This document shows positions 1-12,841 of a stretch of 64,000 bases of DNA, in pieces; the first letter of the stretch is position 1, and every line of letters begins with the position of its first letter. The stretch lies in contig CAXIPT010000005.1 of NCBI GenBank assembly GCA_964030475.1, forward strand, positions 3,808,178 to 3,872,177. Direction: 5' to 3'. The stretch comes from Tethya wilhelma (Eukaryota; Porifera; Demospongiae; Tethyida; Tethyidae). The notes under the pieces were generated by a model. That model saw only the letters and a list, made by a program, of their open reading frames with translations. It was not told where the DNA came from and did not search any database. The translations under genes and the position numbers were made by a program.

Positions 1-1320
1 TAAACTCACCAGACAAACATTTCTGTATCGAAGTTTACTCTGTAACTGCTTTGCCACTTGCATTTCCTCACAACATTCTTTACAGTGTATGATTGTAGCT
101 GTTCTCACTTTGTTGATCCTCTGAGATTGTTGCCTTTTAGTTTTTATGGGTAGAATTTTGTATCTAGTAGCGCACACAATTTAGGATATGTTCTTAGAAT
201 TGTTGCCCACCCTTAGTCATTGTTGGTAATCCACCCACCTAGTAATTACTGAGAAATAATATTCATTGCTCTACATAAGCGATGTTCCTAGTATGTATTA
301 TAGTACCTGTACTCATGCATGTGTTTAAGTGGACATGAGGTCTTCTAAGAAGACAGTCTTGAGTAATCTTTTGAATTATCTCACTAGCTTTGCAGTGTTG
401 TGGTCTTATATACAAAGTGTGTATGTGTATGGTGTCTCTACTGTAAGTATTAATGTGTACTAGGAGTACACATCGTGCAAAATAGTGCCTCGCGCTAGCT
501 TTGCATTCACCACTTATGCAGTATTGATAGATGATGATGCACTGGTCTGCATAATCTCAGTATGATTATAAAATTAAGCACAAATCACTGAGTCAGTGAT
601 TTGTAACACTTAGTCTATGATTGATTGCAGACACAAAAAGACCTCCTGTCATATACCACTGAGCTAGAAGAGCGGAAGACCACTTGATCAGGCTGAGGTA
701 CTCAAAGTAACCAAGCTGCTAGCTGACTGTGCCAGTCAATGAGAAATACAAGCACATAGCTGCTATCAGCCATTAATACACTAATGTGGCCATGCAGCTA
801 GCAGTGAACAGCCATGCCAGGCCATGATCTAGAATAATTATTGTTGATGATTATCAGCTGTTTCTCTCTAGTATATTATAGGAGCCTTCTTTGCCTTCTA
901 GCTGTTACTCTTGCACAAAAACAGACTCTTGCTCACTAAAACCAAAGATACTGAGCATCATGCTACATATACATAGACGCGCGAGCGCCCTGTATAGCTA
1001 CTAAGTAACGATCTTTACCAGAACAAAATTGTATTCCAAAATGACGTGACGTCACGTTAGAACTAATTGCATTCCTAAAGCGTGACAGGACATATATATA
1101 TATATACGTTATATACAACGCTTGCTGGCAAACTGAGCCATACGTCGCGATTAGATGCCTCGCGCTAAGGCGCTCGGCAATAAAGGGGGTGTGAGCTATG
1201 GACCTACATTCTTTATAGTGTGCTTAATTGCTTATCACTGCACCTCCTGAGTGTTTATGACATGTGTAGGAAGTGTGGTAACATTTTATTATAGTGAACT
1301 TTTTCAATGTTTGTGTTCAG
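1..1320 (+). other. Probable TFDP intron; no coding exon seen
   Basis: AT-rich sequence with no convincing reading frame. It holds a palindrome at 579-603 (ACAAATCACTGA, one base, then its complement), a CRE-like palindrome ACGTGACGTCACGT near 1043-1056, and at 1156-1183 a 28-bp segment that recurs exactly at 53783-53810. Confidence 0.5.
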
Positions 1321-2444
1321 GTCTGAATACATCTTCAACTTTGACAATGCCTTTGAGCTCCACAATGATGTTGATGTCCTGAAGAAGATGGGTCTTGATT
1401 GTGGTCTCCACTCTGGGACGTTTACTCAAGAAGACATAAAGAATGCTAAGTCTATGCTTCCAAAAGCCTTTGGGGACACACTAGATGGTATGTTAGATCA
1501 TTGTCCATAATGATGTTTGTGTTTTAGTAACAAGCCAGTCACTACATCTATACATACAAAATGTTGTGTTTAATTCTGTCGCCTGTGGTGGTGTGATTGC
1601 TTTATTTGATCTATTTTCTACAGACATTGCATTTGCTAAGGCTTTCCCCAACTTATCTCAGACCCCGACCCTTATAGCCACACCCGGTGGGAGTGTGCAT
1701 GCTTCTCCATCTCTCACCTCAACACCCACTGCTGCCAATCTCTCTCCACTGCTCACTCCATTGAGTGTCCCTGCTGTTCAAGGATCCCCAGTGCCTAATT
1801 CACAAATAGCTGCTGCCCTTGCTAGTGTGAAGCAAGTAACATCCTCAGGACAGAATTCTCCCCGGACCATTGCTGTAAAGCAAGGTTCAAGCCCGGCTCC
1901 TAGTTTGGGTAGTCCTGTACGTTCATCATCTGCTGCACTGCAGACGAAGGTAGCCACTGGATATGCCTCACCATCATCACTGACAAGCAGATTGTATATT
2001 CGTCCCACGAAAAGCCCAAGCACTAAACTGAAACAATCAAGCCCATCCAACTCACCTATGTCGGCAGCAAAGTCAGCGTTGCATACTCACTGCCCTTCAC
2101 AGGTTCAGATGTCTCCTCTTGTTAAGTCATCTGTTCCCTCCGTTGCATCAAGCTCAACTGCCCCTGGTAGTTCAAGCCCTTCTAGTGCTACGTCCAAGTC
2201 ACCAGCACCTAAGATTGTCACTGTCTCAAAGCTACCCACTGCTGAACAGCTCACTTCAATCCTGCAGCAGCTCCAACAGAATGGTGCCTTGTCTAAGCTG
2301 CTTTCCTCTGCTTCATCTAGCAATGGCACTGATAGGCAGGTAGCCAATGGAGGCCTACCAAGTATGGAGACAGAGGCGCCTTTGGAATCCTCTGAATCTC
2401 AGTTGCCTGATCAAGGTGGGTTGACCAATGAACACGAGAGTTAG
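1321..2444 (+). CDS. TFDP: Transcription factor Dp (E2F partner), C-terminal exons, copy 1
   Basis: Partial gene; the DNA-binding exons would lie upstream of the window. Exon 1321-1487 follows an AG acceptor and ends at a GT donor; the last exon is 1624-2444 and ends in TAG. The first exon encodes the end of the DP dimerisation/marked-box region (EYIFNFDNAFELHNDVDVLK), closely matching the [20 protein letters not shown] stretch of vertebrate Dp proteins. Dp proteins pair with E2F on cell-cycle promoters in the nucleus. The last exon encodes about 270 residues rich in Ser, Pro, Ala and Thr with about a dozen SP sites and a short Gln/Leu-rich patch (LTSILQQLQQNGALSKLLSS), much longer than and unlike the short acidic tail of vertebrate Dp. 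The same two exons recur at 2561-3684. Recognition of Dp is firm; which copy is real is uncertain. Confidence 0.82.
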
Positions 2445-2560
2445 GTTGAGGGTAATAATCTTGTTTTTAGCTGTTCATCTGATCTAGATGAACGTGGACT
2501 GTCACTGTAATATATAGTACTGAACNTATTATAGTGTGCCTTTTCAATATCTGTGTTCAG

Positions 2561-3684
2561 GTCTGAATACATCTTTAACTTTGACAATGCCTTTGAGCTC
2601 CACAATGATGTTGATGTCCTGAAGAAGATGGGTCTTGATTGTGGTCTCCACTCCGGGACGTTTACTCAAGAAGACATAAAGAATGCTAAGTCTATGCTTC
2701 CAAAAGCCTTTGGGGACACACTGGATGGTATGTTAGATCATTGTGCATAATGATGTTTGTGTTTTAGTAACAAGCCAGTCACTACATCTATACATACAAA
2801 ATGTTGTGTTTAATTGTGTCACCTGTGGTGGTGTGATTGATTCATTTGATCTATTTTCTACAGACATTGCATTTGCTAAGGCTTTCCCCAACTTATCTCA
2901 GACCCCGACCCTTATAGCCACACCCGGTGGGAGTGTACATGCTTCTCCATCTCTCACCTCAACACCCACTGCTGCCAATCTCTCTCCACTGCTCACTCCA
3001 TTGAGTGTCCCTGCTGTTCAAGGATCCCCAGTGCCTAATTCACAAATAGCTGCTGCCCTTGCTAGTGTGAAGCAAGTAACATCCTCTGGACAGAATTCTC
3101 CCAGGACCATTGCTGTAAAGCAAGGTTCAAGCCCGGCTGCTGGTTTGGGTAGTCCTGTACGTTCATCATCTGCTGCACTGCAGACGAAGGTAGCCGCTGG
3201 AAATGCCTCACCATCATCACTGACAAGCAGATTGTATATTCGTCCCACAAAAAGCCCAAGCACTAAACTCAAACAATCAAGCCCGTCCAACTCACCTATG
3301 TCGGCAGCAAAGTCAGCGTTGCATACTCATTGCCCTTCACAGGTTCAGATGTCTCCTCTTGTTAAGTCATCTGTTCCCTCCGTTGCATCAAGCTCAACTG
3401 CCCCTGGTAGTTCAAGCCCTTCTAGTGCTACGTCCAAGTCACCAGCACCTAAGATTGTCACTGTCTCAAAGCTACCCACTGCTGAACAGCTCACTTCAAT
3501 CCTGCAGCAGCTCCAACAGAATGGTGCCTTGTCTAAGCTGCTTTCCTCTGCTTCATCTAGCAATGGCACTGATAGGCAGGTAACCAATGGAGGCCTGCCA
3601 AGTATGGAGACAGAGGCTCCATTGGAATCCTCTGAATCTCAGTTGCCTGATCAAGGTGGGTTGACCAATGAACACGAGAGTTAG
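2561..3684 (+). CDS. TFDP: Transcription factor Dp C-terminal exons, copy 2
   Basis: Exons 2561-2727 and 2864-3684 repeat the two exons at 1321-2444 with the same splice sites, same stop and only scattered substitutions (for example APSLG changed to AAGLG and TGYAS to AGNAS). Both frames are intact. An N lies at 2526 exactly between the two repeat units. No third Dp DNA-binding exon lies between the copies, so a second complete gene is excluded. Either the last two exons were duplicated, or two overlapping contigs (possibly two alleles) were joined without merging; I favour the latter. This copy keeps the longer 3' flank with a polyadenylation signal. Confidence 0.78.
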
Positions 3685-4142
3685 GTCGAGGTTAGTAGTC
3701 TTGTTTTTAGCTGTTCATCTGATCTAGATGAATGTGGACTGTCACTGTAATATATAGTACTGAACTTTTTTTTCATTTCACACCACACTTTTTGTGTTGT
3801 CTGTATAGAATGCACATCATATGTTATAGTTTTATAGAGATATCCATCCCAGCTGTCACAACTCATATTATTATAGCACTTGCCCCATAATGCACAATAC
3901 ACTAGTGTGTGCCTCTCATACCACCATGTTGTTGTTACCTCACACTTTGTTTGGTACTGTACATTGATTACAATAATGTTATTGTTGACTTCAAGACTTG
4001 TTGCAGGCAATGGGTCCTTGCCATATCAAGTTTTATGTGTATACCACCTTATCTTGTGTACATGTACATACTATTGTGTTGATTTTATTTCAGTACCTAT
4101 ATTATGATTGTATAAATTATTGCTTATTATGTGCAGTCTTCA

Positions 4143-4148
4143 AATAAA
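4143..4148 (+). terminator. Polyadenylation signal of TFDP copy 2
   Basis: AATAAA lies about 460 bp past the TAG at 3684 and just before the convergent ninein gene, the expected place for the end of the 3' UTR. Sequence 3685-4142 is AT-rich and shows no exon. Confidence 0.5.
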
Positions 4149-4290
4149 TTTGAAACATCAACTATAATTGAAATTCAGCATAAAAATTAGTGCACAGATA
4201 ATACCGTATAATTTTAAATAAAAATCAAAAGTGCATGTGTTGTGATGTGTATATATTCAAAACTGTGCATGGCATTGTTCATGTGTTTGT

Positions 4291-7200
4291 TTATACTACA
4301 TCAATCTGTTTCCCTGCTTCCAAGCAGAGCTGGTGGATGATATCCATGAGCACTTTCTTCTCTTCCATTTGATCGGCAACTTGTTGGTAGACATGGAACA
4401 GCTCCTCAGTTTTTTCTTTGAGTTGTTTCTCTGTTTCAGTTTTGTTGTTGACAAGATCTTGAAGAAGAATATTATTCTGTGTGTGTATGTGTGTGTGTGT
4501 GTGTGTGTGGAGGCATCAAAGCCCATGCTTTCTTATAGTATTACCTGTTCTTCCTGTTCAGTAAGTACTTCACGGTAGTTGACTTTCATTTCTTCAATTT
4601 GCCTTTGGAGTTGGTCTTTTTGTTGTCTCAATGCCTTGACTTCTTCCTCGTGTTCCAATTCAAACTGAGCATCTTGTTGGTCATGCTCCTGTATCTTACC
4701 ATCTAATGTTGACTGTAGTTCCATGCAGCGTGTCCTTTCTTCAACAATCTGTATACAGGCCAGTTCAGGCTATGTAAACTTCAGTATACAAAATCTTGTC
4801 ATGAAATTTTACCTGTAGTTTCAGTTTCTCAACTTCTTGTCCACATTTTGATACAAGCTCAGAGTGGGTTAGATGTGCCACTGATGTGTCAACAGATGAC
4901 TCAACAGCAGAGGTGTAAAGTTCATGTACCTCACTAGTTTGTGTCTTTATCACGTTCTTCAGTTCTTCCAACTCTGCTGTGTGCTATAGAATATGGCATA
5001 CCATTAAAGCAAGTTTTTCTGTGTGTTTTGGTACAAAGTGTATAATTTTATATTAATTTTACCTTGGCTTTCATTTCAATAATGGCTTGTTCCTGTTGTT
5101 GCAATCTAAGTTCAGCCTCTTGTAATTCCCCAAGTGGGTCTTCCATACTATGCTAAAGAATTAAGGACAGTCAAATGAGTATGTTGTGCTTCCAATAAGG
5201 AAGAACATAATCTTACTTTCTGTGTTTCTTGCTTGTGTTGTTGCAATTCAACATACTGGACCTCTCTTGGTCTATTGAAAGCTGTTTGTAGTTGGCTTTC
5301 TAGCTGCTTTACTTTCTGTTGAAGAGTACTCTCTTGAAGGTGAAAGGATGCTTTCTGGTCACGTAATTCACGTACTAAATCTTCATTGGCAAAACGTGTT
5401 TGTTTTTCCATTTGTTTTATCCGATCTAGTTCTTTTCTCATGGACTCTAACTCTTCATCTTTAAGGTGAATACTGGAAGCAGGCCTTGGACTCACATCTA
5501 GATCAGTACTGCTATTGATCAATTGACCAGACTCCACATCAACAATATGCCGGGGTGATCTCTCTTCTCGGGAGTGATCGTGGGTGATGGGAGAATCGGT
5601 AGTATCATTTCCTTCAGCGTTCAACAGTACTAGCTGATTTCTTAACTCTTCCACTTCTCTATCTCTGACACTTTGGAGCCCAATTAGCTGCTCTTGGGAT
5701 CGACTCAAATCTAGGACTTCTCGATGTGACTGGTCCAGTTCAGATTTCAATCTTTCCACTTCATCACGGTAGCCAAAAATGGCGGACTGTGACTGATCTA
5801 GATCTGTCAGTAGCTTGTCAAGTGCATTTGTTTGCCTTTCATCCTTTTCTCGTAAAAAGTCGTTGACATTGTCGACTTTTGATGCTGCTGCTTCAATTCT
5901 TGATTTGTATTTCGTCAGTGATTCATCAGAGTCATCTCGAAAAGTGCTCATAGTTACAAGGAGCTTTCTAGCTGTTGATAAAGTTAGAGCTTCAAATGCT
6001 TTCTTCTCTTTACCAATCTTTACCTGTAATGCTTTGATTTCTCTCTCTTTGTTGTGAAGACTTGTGGCATATTTTGAGCGCTCACTTTCAAAATCATTCT
6101 TCATTTTGTTAATTTCTGCATCTAAGGTTTCATTGCTTGCAATGAGCCCATTGATCAATGCCAGCTCCTCATCTGCTGTACTGTGCCCACCTGATTTACT
6201 TCTTAATTCAAGAGAGCGTTGCAGTTCTTCCAACTGAGTTTTCATCTGGGTAATCAGTTCTTCATGCATTGATGTATCAAAGGATCGGGATTTACTTAGT
6301 GATTGAGCTGTGTGAGAAATAGCTGAACTATCAAAGGCCTCTTCCAAGATTTCAAGATTTTTTGACTTCAAATCTTCTAGCTCATTTTGTACAAGTTCAA
6401 TCTCCACTTTAAGTTGTGTGATCTCTTCTCGTTGCCTCAATCGGTTGTTCTCTAGCTCAGCAATCCTCTGCTGGAATGAAGACTCATTCTCAGTTAAATC
6501 TTCAATTCTACTCAAAGATTGTTCATACTGTTCTGCCAACAAAAGAAGTTTTTCTTGTAGGACCTTCTCTTGCTCTTTAGTAGCAAACAATTTTTTGTTT
6601 ATGGTTTCAATTTCTTGTTGGTGTTGTTGCTTCATTTCTTCAATCTGCTGTGAGTGAATCTCTTGAGCTTCTAAAAGGAGTGTTTCCATTCTTTGTCTGC
6701 TTCTTGCTTGCTCCTCTTGTTGGTCTTCCTTTAAACGTGAAATTTCATTGCTATAAAGCTCTGATTGGTCAGAGAGCTCTTTCTGGGTGTCTGTCAATTG
6801 AACCTGAAGACTTGTGACATCCTTCTTTGCCTTTTCCTCAAATGTTGTAAGTCTTAGCTGGTAGGTTTCTAGCTCTTTTCGTAGCTGTTCATTCATGTGA
6901 GATACACCTGTCAATTCTTCCTGCGTTTGCTGTAACAATATCCTCATCTGTTCAATTTCAGCTACTCCAGTGGAGGTTACAGGTATGGCTTCTAGTTTCT
7001 GACTCTGTACGTTGCTGGCAGTAAAATGTTCTTGTGACTTTGCTAGCTCCATCCTTAGTGCTCGTACTTGTTCCTCATACTGAATAACAGACAACTGTGC
7101 ACTCTCCAACTGTTCCTTCACCTTTTGAAACTTCTCTTCACCATCTGTCTTTGCTATTGTGAGGGCACGAGCAGCTTCATCTAGTTTCCTAGAGAGTATG

Positions 7201-10200
7201 CTTACATCTTTTTCATGTGACTGTTGAAGCAAGGCGATGTCTTCCTGCAGTTGTGCCTTTTCCTCTTCCAGTCGTAAACACTGATCTGTTTGAGTGTCAC
7301 TGTACTCCTCTAGCCTTGATATTTCACTTTTGAGAAGAGCTATTGATTTCTCATGATTTCGTTTTTCTTCTTCTAAGAGGGTACGTGCTTGATCTAGCTC
7401 ATCCAAGAGCACTCCAAAACTTCCGTCAGGTGCATTCGTAAGATCCCTAAGAGAGCGAATGTCTCGGAGTTGCTTTGCGATAAAATCTTCAGCATTTGCT
7501 AATTGAGAGTCAATCTGCATTCATGATATAATTCTTGCTATGAACATATTCTACCTATATAAGCTCATTCATATGTACAATGTCATTAATTGTAATACAA
7601 TATTTGTCCATACCTGACTCCTAGTGGCATTAAGACTTTCACACTGTCTCTCAAGACTGAGGATATAGTTCTCCAGTGCATCTTGTTTCTTCTTGTTCCT
7701 TTCTAGCTCACGGTACAGGTCATCTTTGTGCCCCGCCTACAAGGATAGGAATTGTTTAGCATTTATTTTTGTATCTTCACCTATTTTTACACTCATTGTC
7801 AAACATACCTCTTCCATGCTCCTCATTTGCTCCTCAAGTTGTTGATAGTTCTTCTCTAGTAGTGCTTTTTCACGTCTTAGCTTCTCAATTTCTGAGTTGG
7901 AAAACAGTACACTGTAATCGCTGATTGGCATTCTTCCAAACACTATCTGCATGGTGTAATGGCAATTATTTTACTCACTTGATTCAAGTTGAGATCTTTG
8001 CTGTTCAGACTGTATTTCTTCCATTAGACTGGTAGCTATAACAACATGAATGTATGGTGTTCAAACAGAGAAGAATGTACTGTCATGCATGTACATTAAT
8101 CATGTGTACATATGTGTGTTTGTAGAATCTCAAAAAAGTGCAAGGTAAGTACAATAATTACTTGATTTTGCTAGAAGATCATCATCATCTTCATTTGGTG
8201 TTGGGCTACTGTCGGTTTCTTCTTTGTCTGAATCCTGGTGCATTTCAAGGTACTCAGCCTCTAATTCGTGCTTCTCTTGTAGCGAGACAGGCTCTTCCAG
8301 AAAGCTGGGTTCAGGTCCTTCTTCATAAAGGACAGGGTGATGTGATCCTTCAGCAGCCAGGTCAAGATTGTAGCTGAGAGGTCTCATTGGGGGGCGAATA
8401 GGGCGTGACCTTCCATAGAGTGATCCAGAGAGGGGACGGTTTGGCCTTCGTGGTTTATCCCCAGTAGAGTGCCTGTTGCATATATGTATAACATGCATAA
8501 TAATTACTGTTAAAGGTCACATAATGGTGTGGGTTACCTCTTTCTACCAGTCTCTAGGCTTGGTTTTGGTGGAGAAGGTGTGCTCTTTCTTCTTTGCATC
8601 ATTCTTTTGTGAGCCTGATACTTTTGTTTCATTTTCTCATTCTCAGACACCAACAAGTCGTACTGGTCTTGTGTTTCACGTAATTTCTCCTGTAGATCAC
8701 TAACTATAGCTCCTTTCTCTGTGAGTTCTTGCTTTAACTCTTCAAGATAGGTAATTTGACCTTCACCGTCAAGTAGATCAAAGTCTGACCTGCTTCCTCC
8801 TCTCTTAAGCATGGTAATCATTCGATCCTTTTTAGTAATTTCAGCATGAGCTTTTTGTAATTTGTTTGTGGTGTCCTGAATATCTTCATTAGCAATTCGC
8901 AGCTCTAGTCTCATCTTTTCTTCCTCTGTGAATACATTATGTAAGATTTATAGCTAATCATGCATGCTTGTAGATTCAATGTACGTACTCTTTAGTAGAT
9001 CTACATCAGTAATGATTCCTAACCTGCTTTGAGTGCCTCTAGTTCACCCTTCAGATTACTGATGACTGCAGTGGCTTGTTCTTGTATCTGGAGAGCCTCC
9101 TCTTGTCGAGATTTCTCTACTTCCTTTAGACGTACAGACATTAGTTCATCTTTCTCCCTGCATGTGTGTAATTGAAAACACAGCTGACAAACATTTCTAA
9201 GAACTTATTGTAGATCATTTTGAACAAGCCACTCTCATACATGCATAGTTCTATGAAGTGCATGCATTGGTTTAGATTATTACATGTGCATGTGAGAATT
9301 GTTCTACTAATTCGCTTACTTGAGTTTTCTCTCTGAGTGTTTAGTGACAAGGTCTACATGTTCATCTCCTTCCTGGACCAGCCTCTTGTTCTCTTCAAGT
9401 GTTCTGTTTAGAGTGCTCTTAATATTGTCTCTCTCCAGTGACACTTGATGGACCTGTGATCTTAGATTGGCTATTTCGCTCTTGAAGGTATGTAGTGCTA
9501 CTTGACGGATAACTGCATAAATTAGAACATGCATAATGACAAAGAGGTGGTACAAATCATTAATGTGACAATGGGTGTAAATGTGCAACTACAGTTAACA
9601 AGTATACACTGCAACTGAATGCATGTAAACATGGATTGACAGACCCATACAGATCAGAGATACAACTCTTACCACTTTGTTTAGATTCTTTATCTCTCTC
9701 AGAATGAATTGCACCTTCCAGGAATGAAGTTAGTTCTGCCACTCTTACACGGCCAGCTTTATCCACTGAAACCCCCTGAACACACACATAATACAGTTAT
9801 AGGAATGAAATCTATGGTTCATTTCATTTGCTGACCCAGCAGCTCCTTCAGTTGCCCCATATAATAATATGGAAAGCACATACCTCTTCAGTGAGGGCAT
9901 TGGTTAGGCTAGCATTTTTTGCTGGGTCAACTCCTAGGTTGTGCCACTGTGAAACAAGACTGTCCATCTTAACATAGCCTGAGTTATCAGGGTCCAAAAC
10001 TGAGAGGGTTAGGCTAGTCTCACCTGGAAAAGCACACAATGACATAGTGTGAATTGTATAATTGTGTACTTCAAAAATAAAGATGAGTACCTGTAGAAGG
10101 AGCATTGGCCATTGGTGTCGAGGCTAGCAGTTTAGGTCTGGAGGTCTTTGGAGTGCTAAATGATTGTTGACTCAGATGAGGAGGAGGACTCTAGATTAGA

Positions 10201-10246
10201 GATGGAAACAAACAGTAAAACACACGCACAGACACACACGCACACN

Positions 10247-10341
<95 letters not shown>

Positions 10342-11993
10342 AGTTGGTCACTGTACGTTCTTCTAAGTTTTGGATTCTTTACTGAAGGTGGTGTGGATGT
10401 AACTGCAGCAGAATTCCGCACGGCTTGTAGTCCACTTACAAACTCATCTATACTGACATGACCCTTCTTCTCCCGATCAAGATGATCCAGCAATGCAAGT
10501 AATTCCTAATTGAGTATAATGATCAAAATTAATGTTTGGAATAAGTATTTAACATGTACATGCAATGGTGATTTCTAGCTACCACGACAAGCTTGAGTTA
10601 TCACACTCACTATTGTTTTGACTCAGTGATTGACTCATGCAATATTTTACCTCTTGCTCCTGAGGATCAGCTTTGACATGTTCACATAGCTTGACAATGC
10701 TCTCCTTGCCTATGTCAGGGGAGTGGCACACACTCTCTAGGATGGACCTCACAATCGATGCTTCATCGCTGCCTCGGGTGGGGGAGAGGGGAGGAGAACC
10801 AACTGCATGAGCAGCAAACACTAGTGACATCATTCCATACTTTACTAACAAGTATAGAACTTTAGATATTATAAAAATGCAAACAAACTTATTACATACG
10901 CTTTTCTTGATTGTTTCCATCATCTATTTCACGATGTACATCTGTACCATTGCCTTCAAACAACAAATCTTCAGACTCACTGATCCAGGAGAGCACTTTT
11001 GAACCTCGTTTCAACTGAGGACTTTCAGGTACAGAGGGATACCCACCAGGTGTCAAGTACATCAGCTGAGAAGCTAAATCTGAAAGATACATCAAGCAAT
11101 ACATCACAACCACCATACAGTCATAATAATAATTGCTATTCTGTACACATGCTCTATTTATAATAGCTGACCTAAAACTACATGTTTCTTACCTGGAAAT
11201 TCACTTGAGAGAGGTCTATCTCCTTTGGCTGGAGTTCTTTGGGAGTGGATTGGACTCAACAACCCAAACTCGGTTTGGGGTTTCAATCTAGTAGGGAGTG
11301 TTGTACTTCGCCCAAGACGTTTGTGACGAAGAACAACTTTTGGACTTTCTGGTTGCACATTATCACTTGGGATGTGTGAATTAGGTTTAGAGCTATGAAC
11401 CGTAGAAGATAAAATATCAGAGAGTGATGGTAGATCATCGAGTGCTGTTCTGTACTCCATGGATTGGCTTGCATCATGATCAGTGGTTGATATGTGATGT
11501 GGAGAGGTATCAGAGTCAGATAGCTGAGCAGCACTCTCAGTGTTTAGCTTCCTTTGCTTCTTTACAGCTTCTTGTTCAAGCTCAAACAACACCTCAAAGT
11601 CTTCAAAGGTTACCTGTGGTGAAAGGTAATTGGTGGCTGTGCTATCTGGTGGGTTTATATAGGAACAGTATAACTTTATCAGAGTGGGCGTATGCTCATC
11701 TACCAGCTACACCCACTTTGTATCGTCTAGATTGAAAAAATTATCAGACTTCTGCACGGACACATGCACAGTACGATAGTGGTTACCTTTCCATCCTTGT
11801 CCCTATCGAGCCTATCCATCAACTCAGGAACTGCAGACTCCTCGACACCAGGTATGCTCACTACAAGTTCAGTCAGCTGCTCAAGTCCTATGTGGCCAGA
11901 CTTCTCGGCATCAAGTGAATCAAAATGCTGGCGCAGCCGGTCAAGATCGGCGTAGAAAGATTGCCTCTTTCCACTGACTGCCATTGCCGACAT
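4291..11993 (-). CDS. NIN: Ninein family EF-hand/coiled-coil centrosomal protein, complete
   Basis: Twenty exons close in frame to 1901 codons: 11993-11787, 11613-11193, 11079-10900, 10802-10651, 10505-10341, 10190-10091, 10023-9884, 9775-9673, 9512-9320, 9157-9024, 8925-8538, 8472-8162, 8035-7979, 7891-7809, 7736-7614, 7514-5217, 5152-5063, 4983-4813, 4748-4545, 4476-4291. EF-hands: residues 28-39, 63-74 (DRDKDGKVTFED, canonical ligands, split by intron 1), 330-341 and 419-430 (degenerate). From about residue 480 the protein is coiled coil, starting HTFKSEIANLRSQVHQV, parallel to the first coil of human ninein after its EF-hands; a basic Pro/Arg-rich stretch interrupts it in exons 11-12. Ninein anchors microtubule minus ends at centriole appendages. 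Size falls between human NINL and NIN, so this is likely the pre-duplication NIN/NINL orthologue. The 766-codon exon 16 is unusually large. The exon 5 donor and exon 20 acceptor lie in GT/CA repeats. Confidence 0.88.
4476..4509. repeat. (GT)n microsatellite at ninein last-exon acceptor
   Basis: GTGTGTATGTGTGT on the plus strand; on the minus strand the CA repeat ends in CACACAG directly before the last coding exon (begins 4476), so it takes the place of a polypyrimidine tract. Confidence 0.75.
10238..10340. repeat. (CA)n microsatellite at ninein exon 5 donor
   Basis: About 100 bp of CA repeat with one N at 10246. On the minus strand it reads GTGTGT directly after the exon ending AACTG, so the first repeat unit supplies the GT donor of intron 5. 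The true length is unknown because of the N. Confidence 0.9.
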
Positions 11994-12841
11994 TTACACA
12001 AACTTCAGTGAGTTTTTGTCTGCAATCTTTTGCTCAATATTCACAGTCTTGTTTATTTGGTAGGTTTGCACCTTGTCTGTATGTCACGCCCCCTAATGTG
12101 TGTGGGATTGGTATGCGACAAATTAAGGGGTCTACCCATCCTGACTCAGCATTTTTATTCAGAGGTTGATAAAGGTATGTTGTATCTTCTTGCTTGTTAT
12201 TTGAGGTCTAAATTATGTTTACTGAGCTTGAAATGGGTTGGACTCGAAGTAGATTCTGGTCACAGACTATAGACAAAACTATTATAAATAATAATCCGGT
12301 CTCAATGATATACCAGGGCCCTTCATCTTGAAATTTGTTCACACAAATCAAACTTCAAGCATTTACTATTAGTTGATGTACATGTGCTAGTATGTCGGTG
12401 GTAAACTTTTATTGTCTATTAGACTAGTGAGTAGTTGGGTGGAGCCTGACTCTGCGAAAAATCAGGAAATCAGGGTCTAACTAGTGAGCCTAGACCTGGC
12501 TGGCTAGACTAGGTAAACTTCAGCAAAAGATACTTTGGGGTGGTGGGTTGAGGCTTCCACCGTAAATTGTGGGTGATAATTTGTAGTACAACATTTAATA
12601 ACTATCAGGGTTTCATTTAGAAGGGGGAGGGGAGCCCAGGGATGTCCTTTGACTACAATCCTCATAAGATGTGCTAAGTTGCTGTCTGATTTAATGCAGG
12701 GGGAGGGGGAAGGGGGCAGGCCCACAGATCCGCCTAGTAAGAGGTGTCTTAACGTCCCCCCCCCACCCATAGCCTATAATCCTGTATAAAACCCAGACCA
12801 CTCTTTGTGTTGGTCTACTGTAGGATTGGTGCTGCTGAGCC
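11994..12841. other. Divergent intergenic region between NIN and RNF7
   Basis: 848 bp between two divergent start codons. No exon-like frame. The distal part is rich in G and A runs (GGGGGAGG near 12710). It probably holds both promoters; no TATA box was identified at a convincing distance. Confidence 0.4.

Larger units (their letters stand above)
1290..3766 (+). repeat. Near-identical tandem pair of ~1.24 kb units split by N
   Basis: Unit 1 runs about 1290-2525 and unit 2 about 2527-3766. Homology begins near attatagtg and ends at tatagtactgaac in both. Unit 1 stops at the N precisely where unit 2 continues into new 3' sequence, and unit 2 starts at the N where unit 1 has new 5' sequence. 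That is the geometry of two contigs with an unmerged overlap. Confidence 0.9.

Noticed and set aside
1778..2347. Minus-strand frames opposite the Dp last exon (and 3018-3587)
   Set aside because: Shadows of the Ser/Pro-rich coding strand; no splice sites or similarity.
10156..10493. Open frames of Cys-Val or Thr-His repeats
   Set aside because: They are translations of the CA/GT microsatellite, not proteins. The same applies at 48076-48258, 52978-53448 and 58060-58354.
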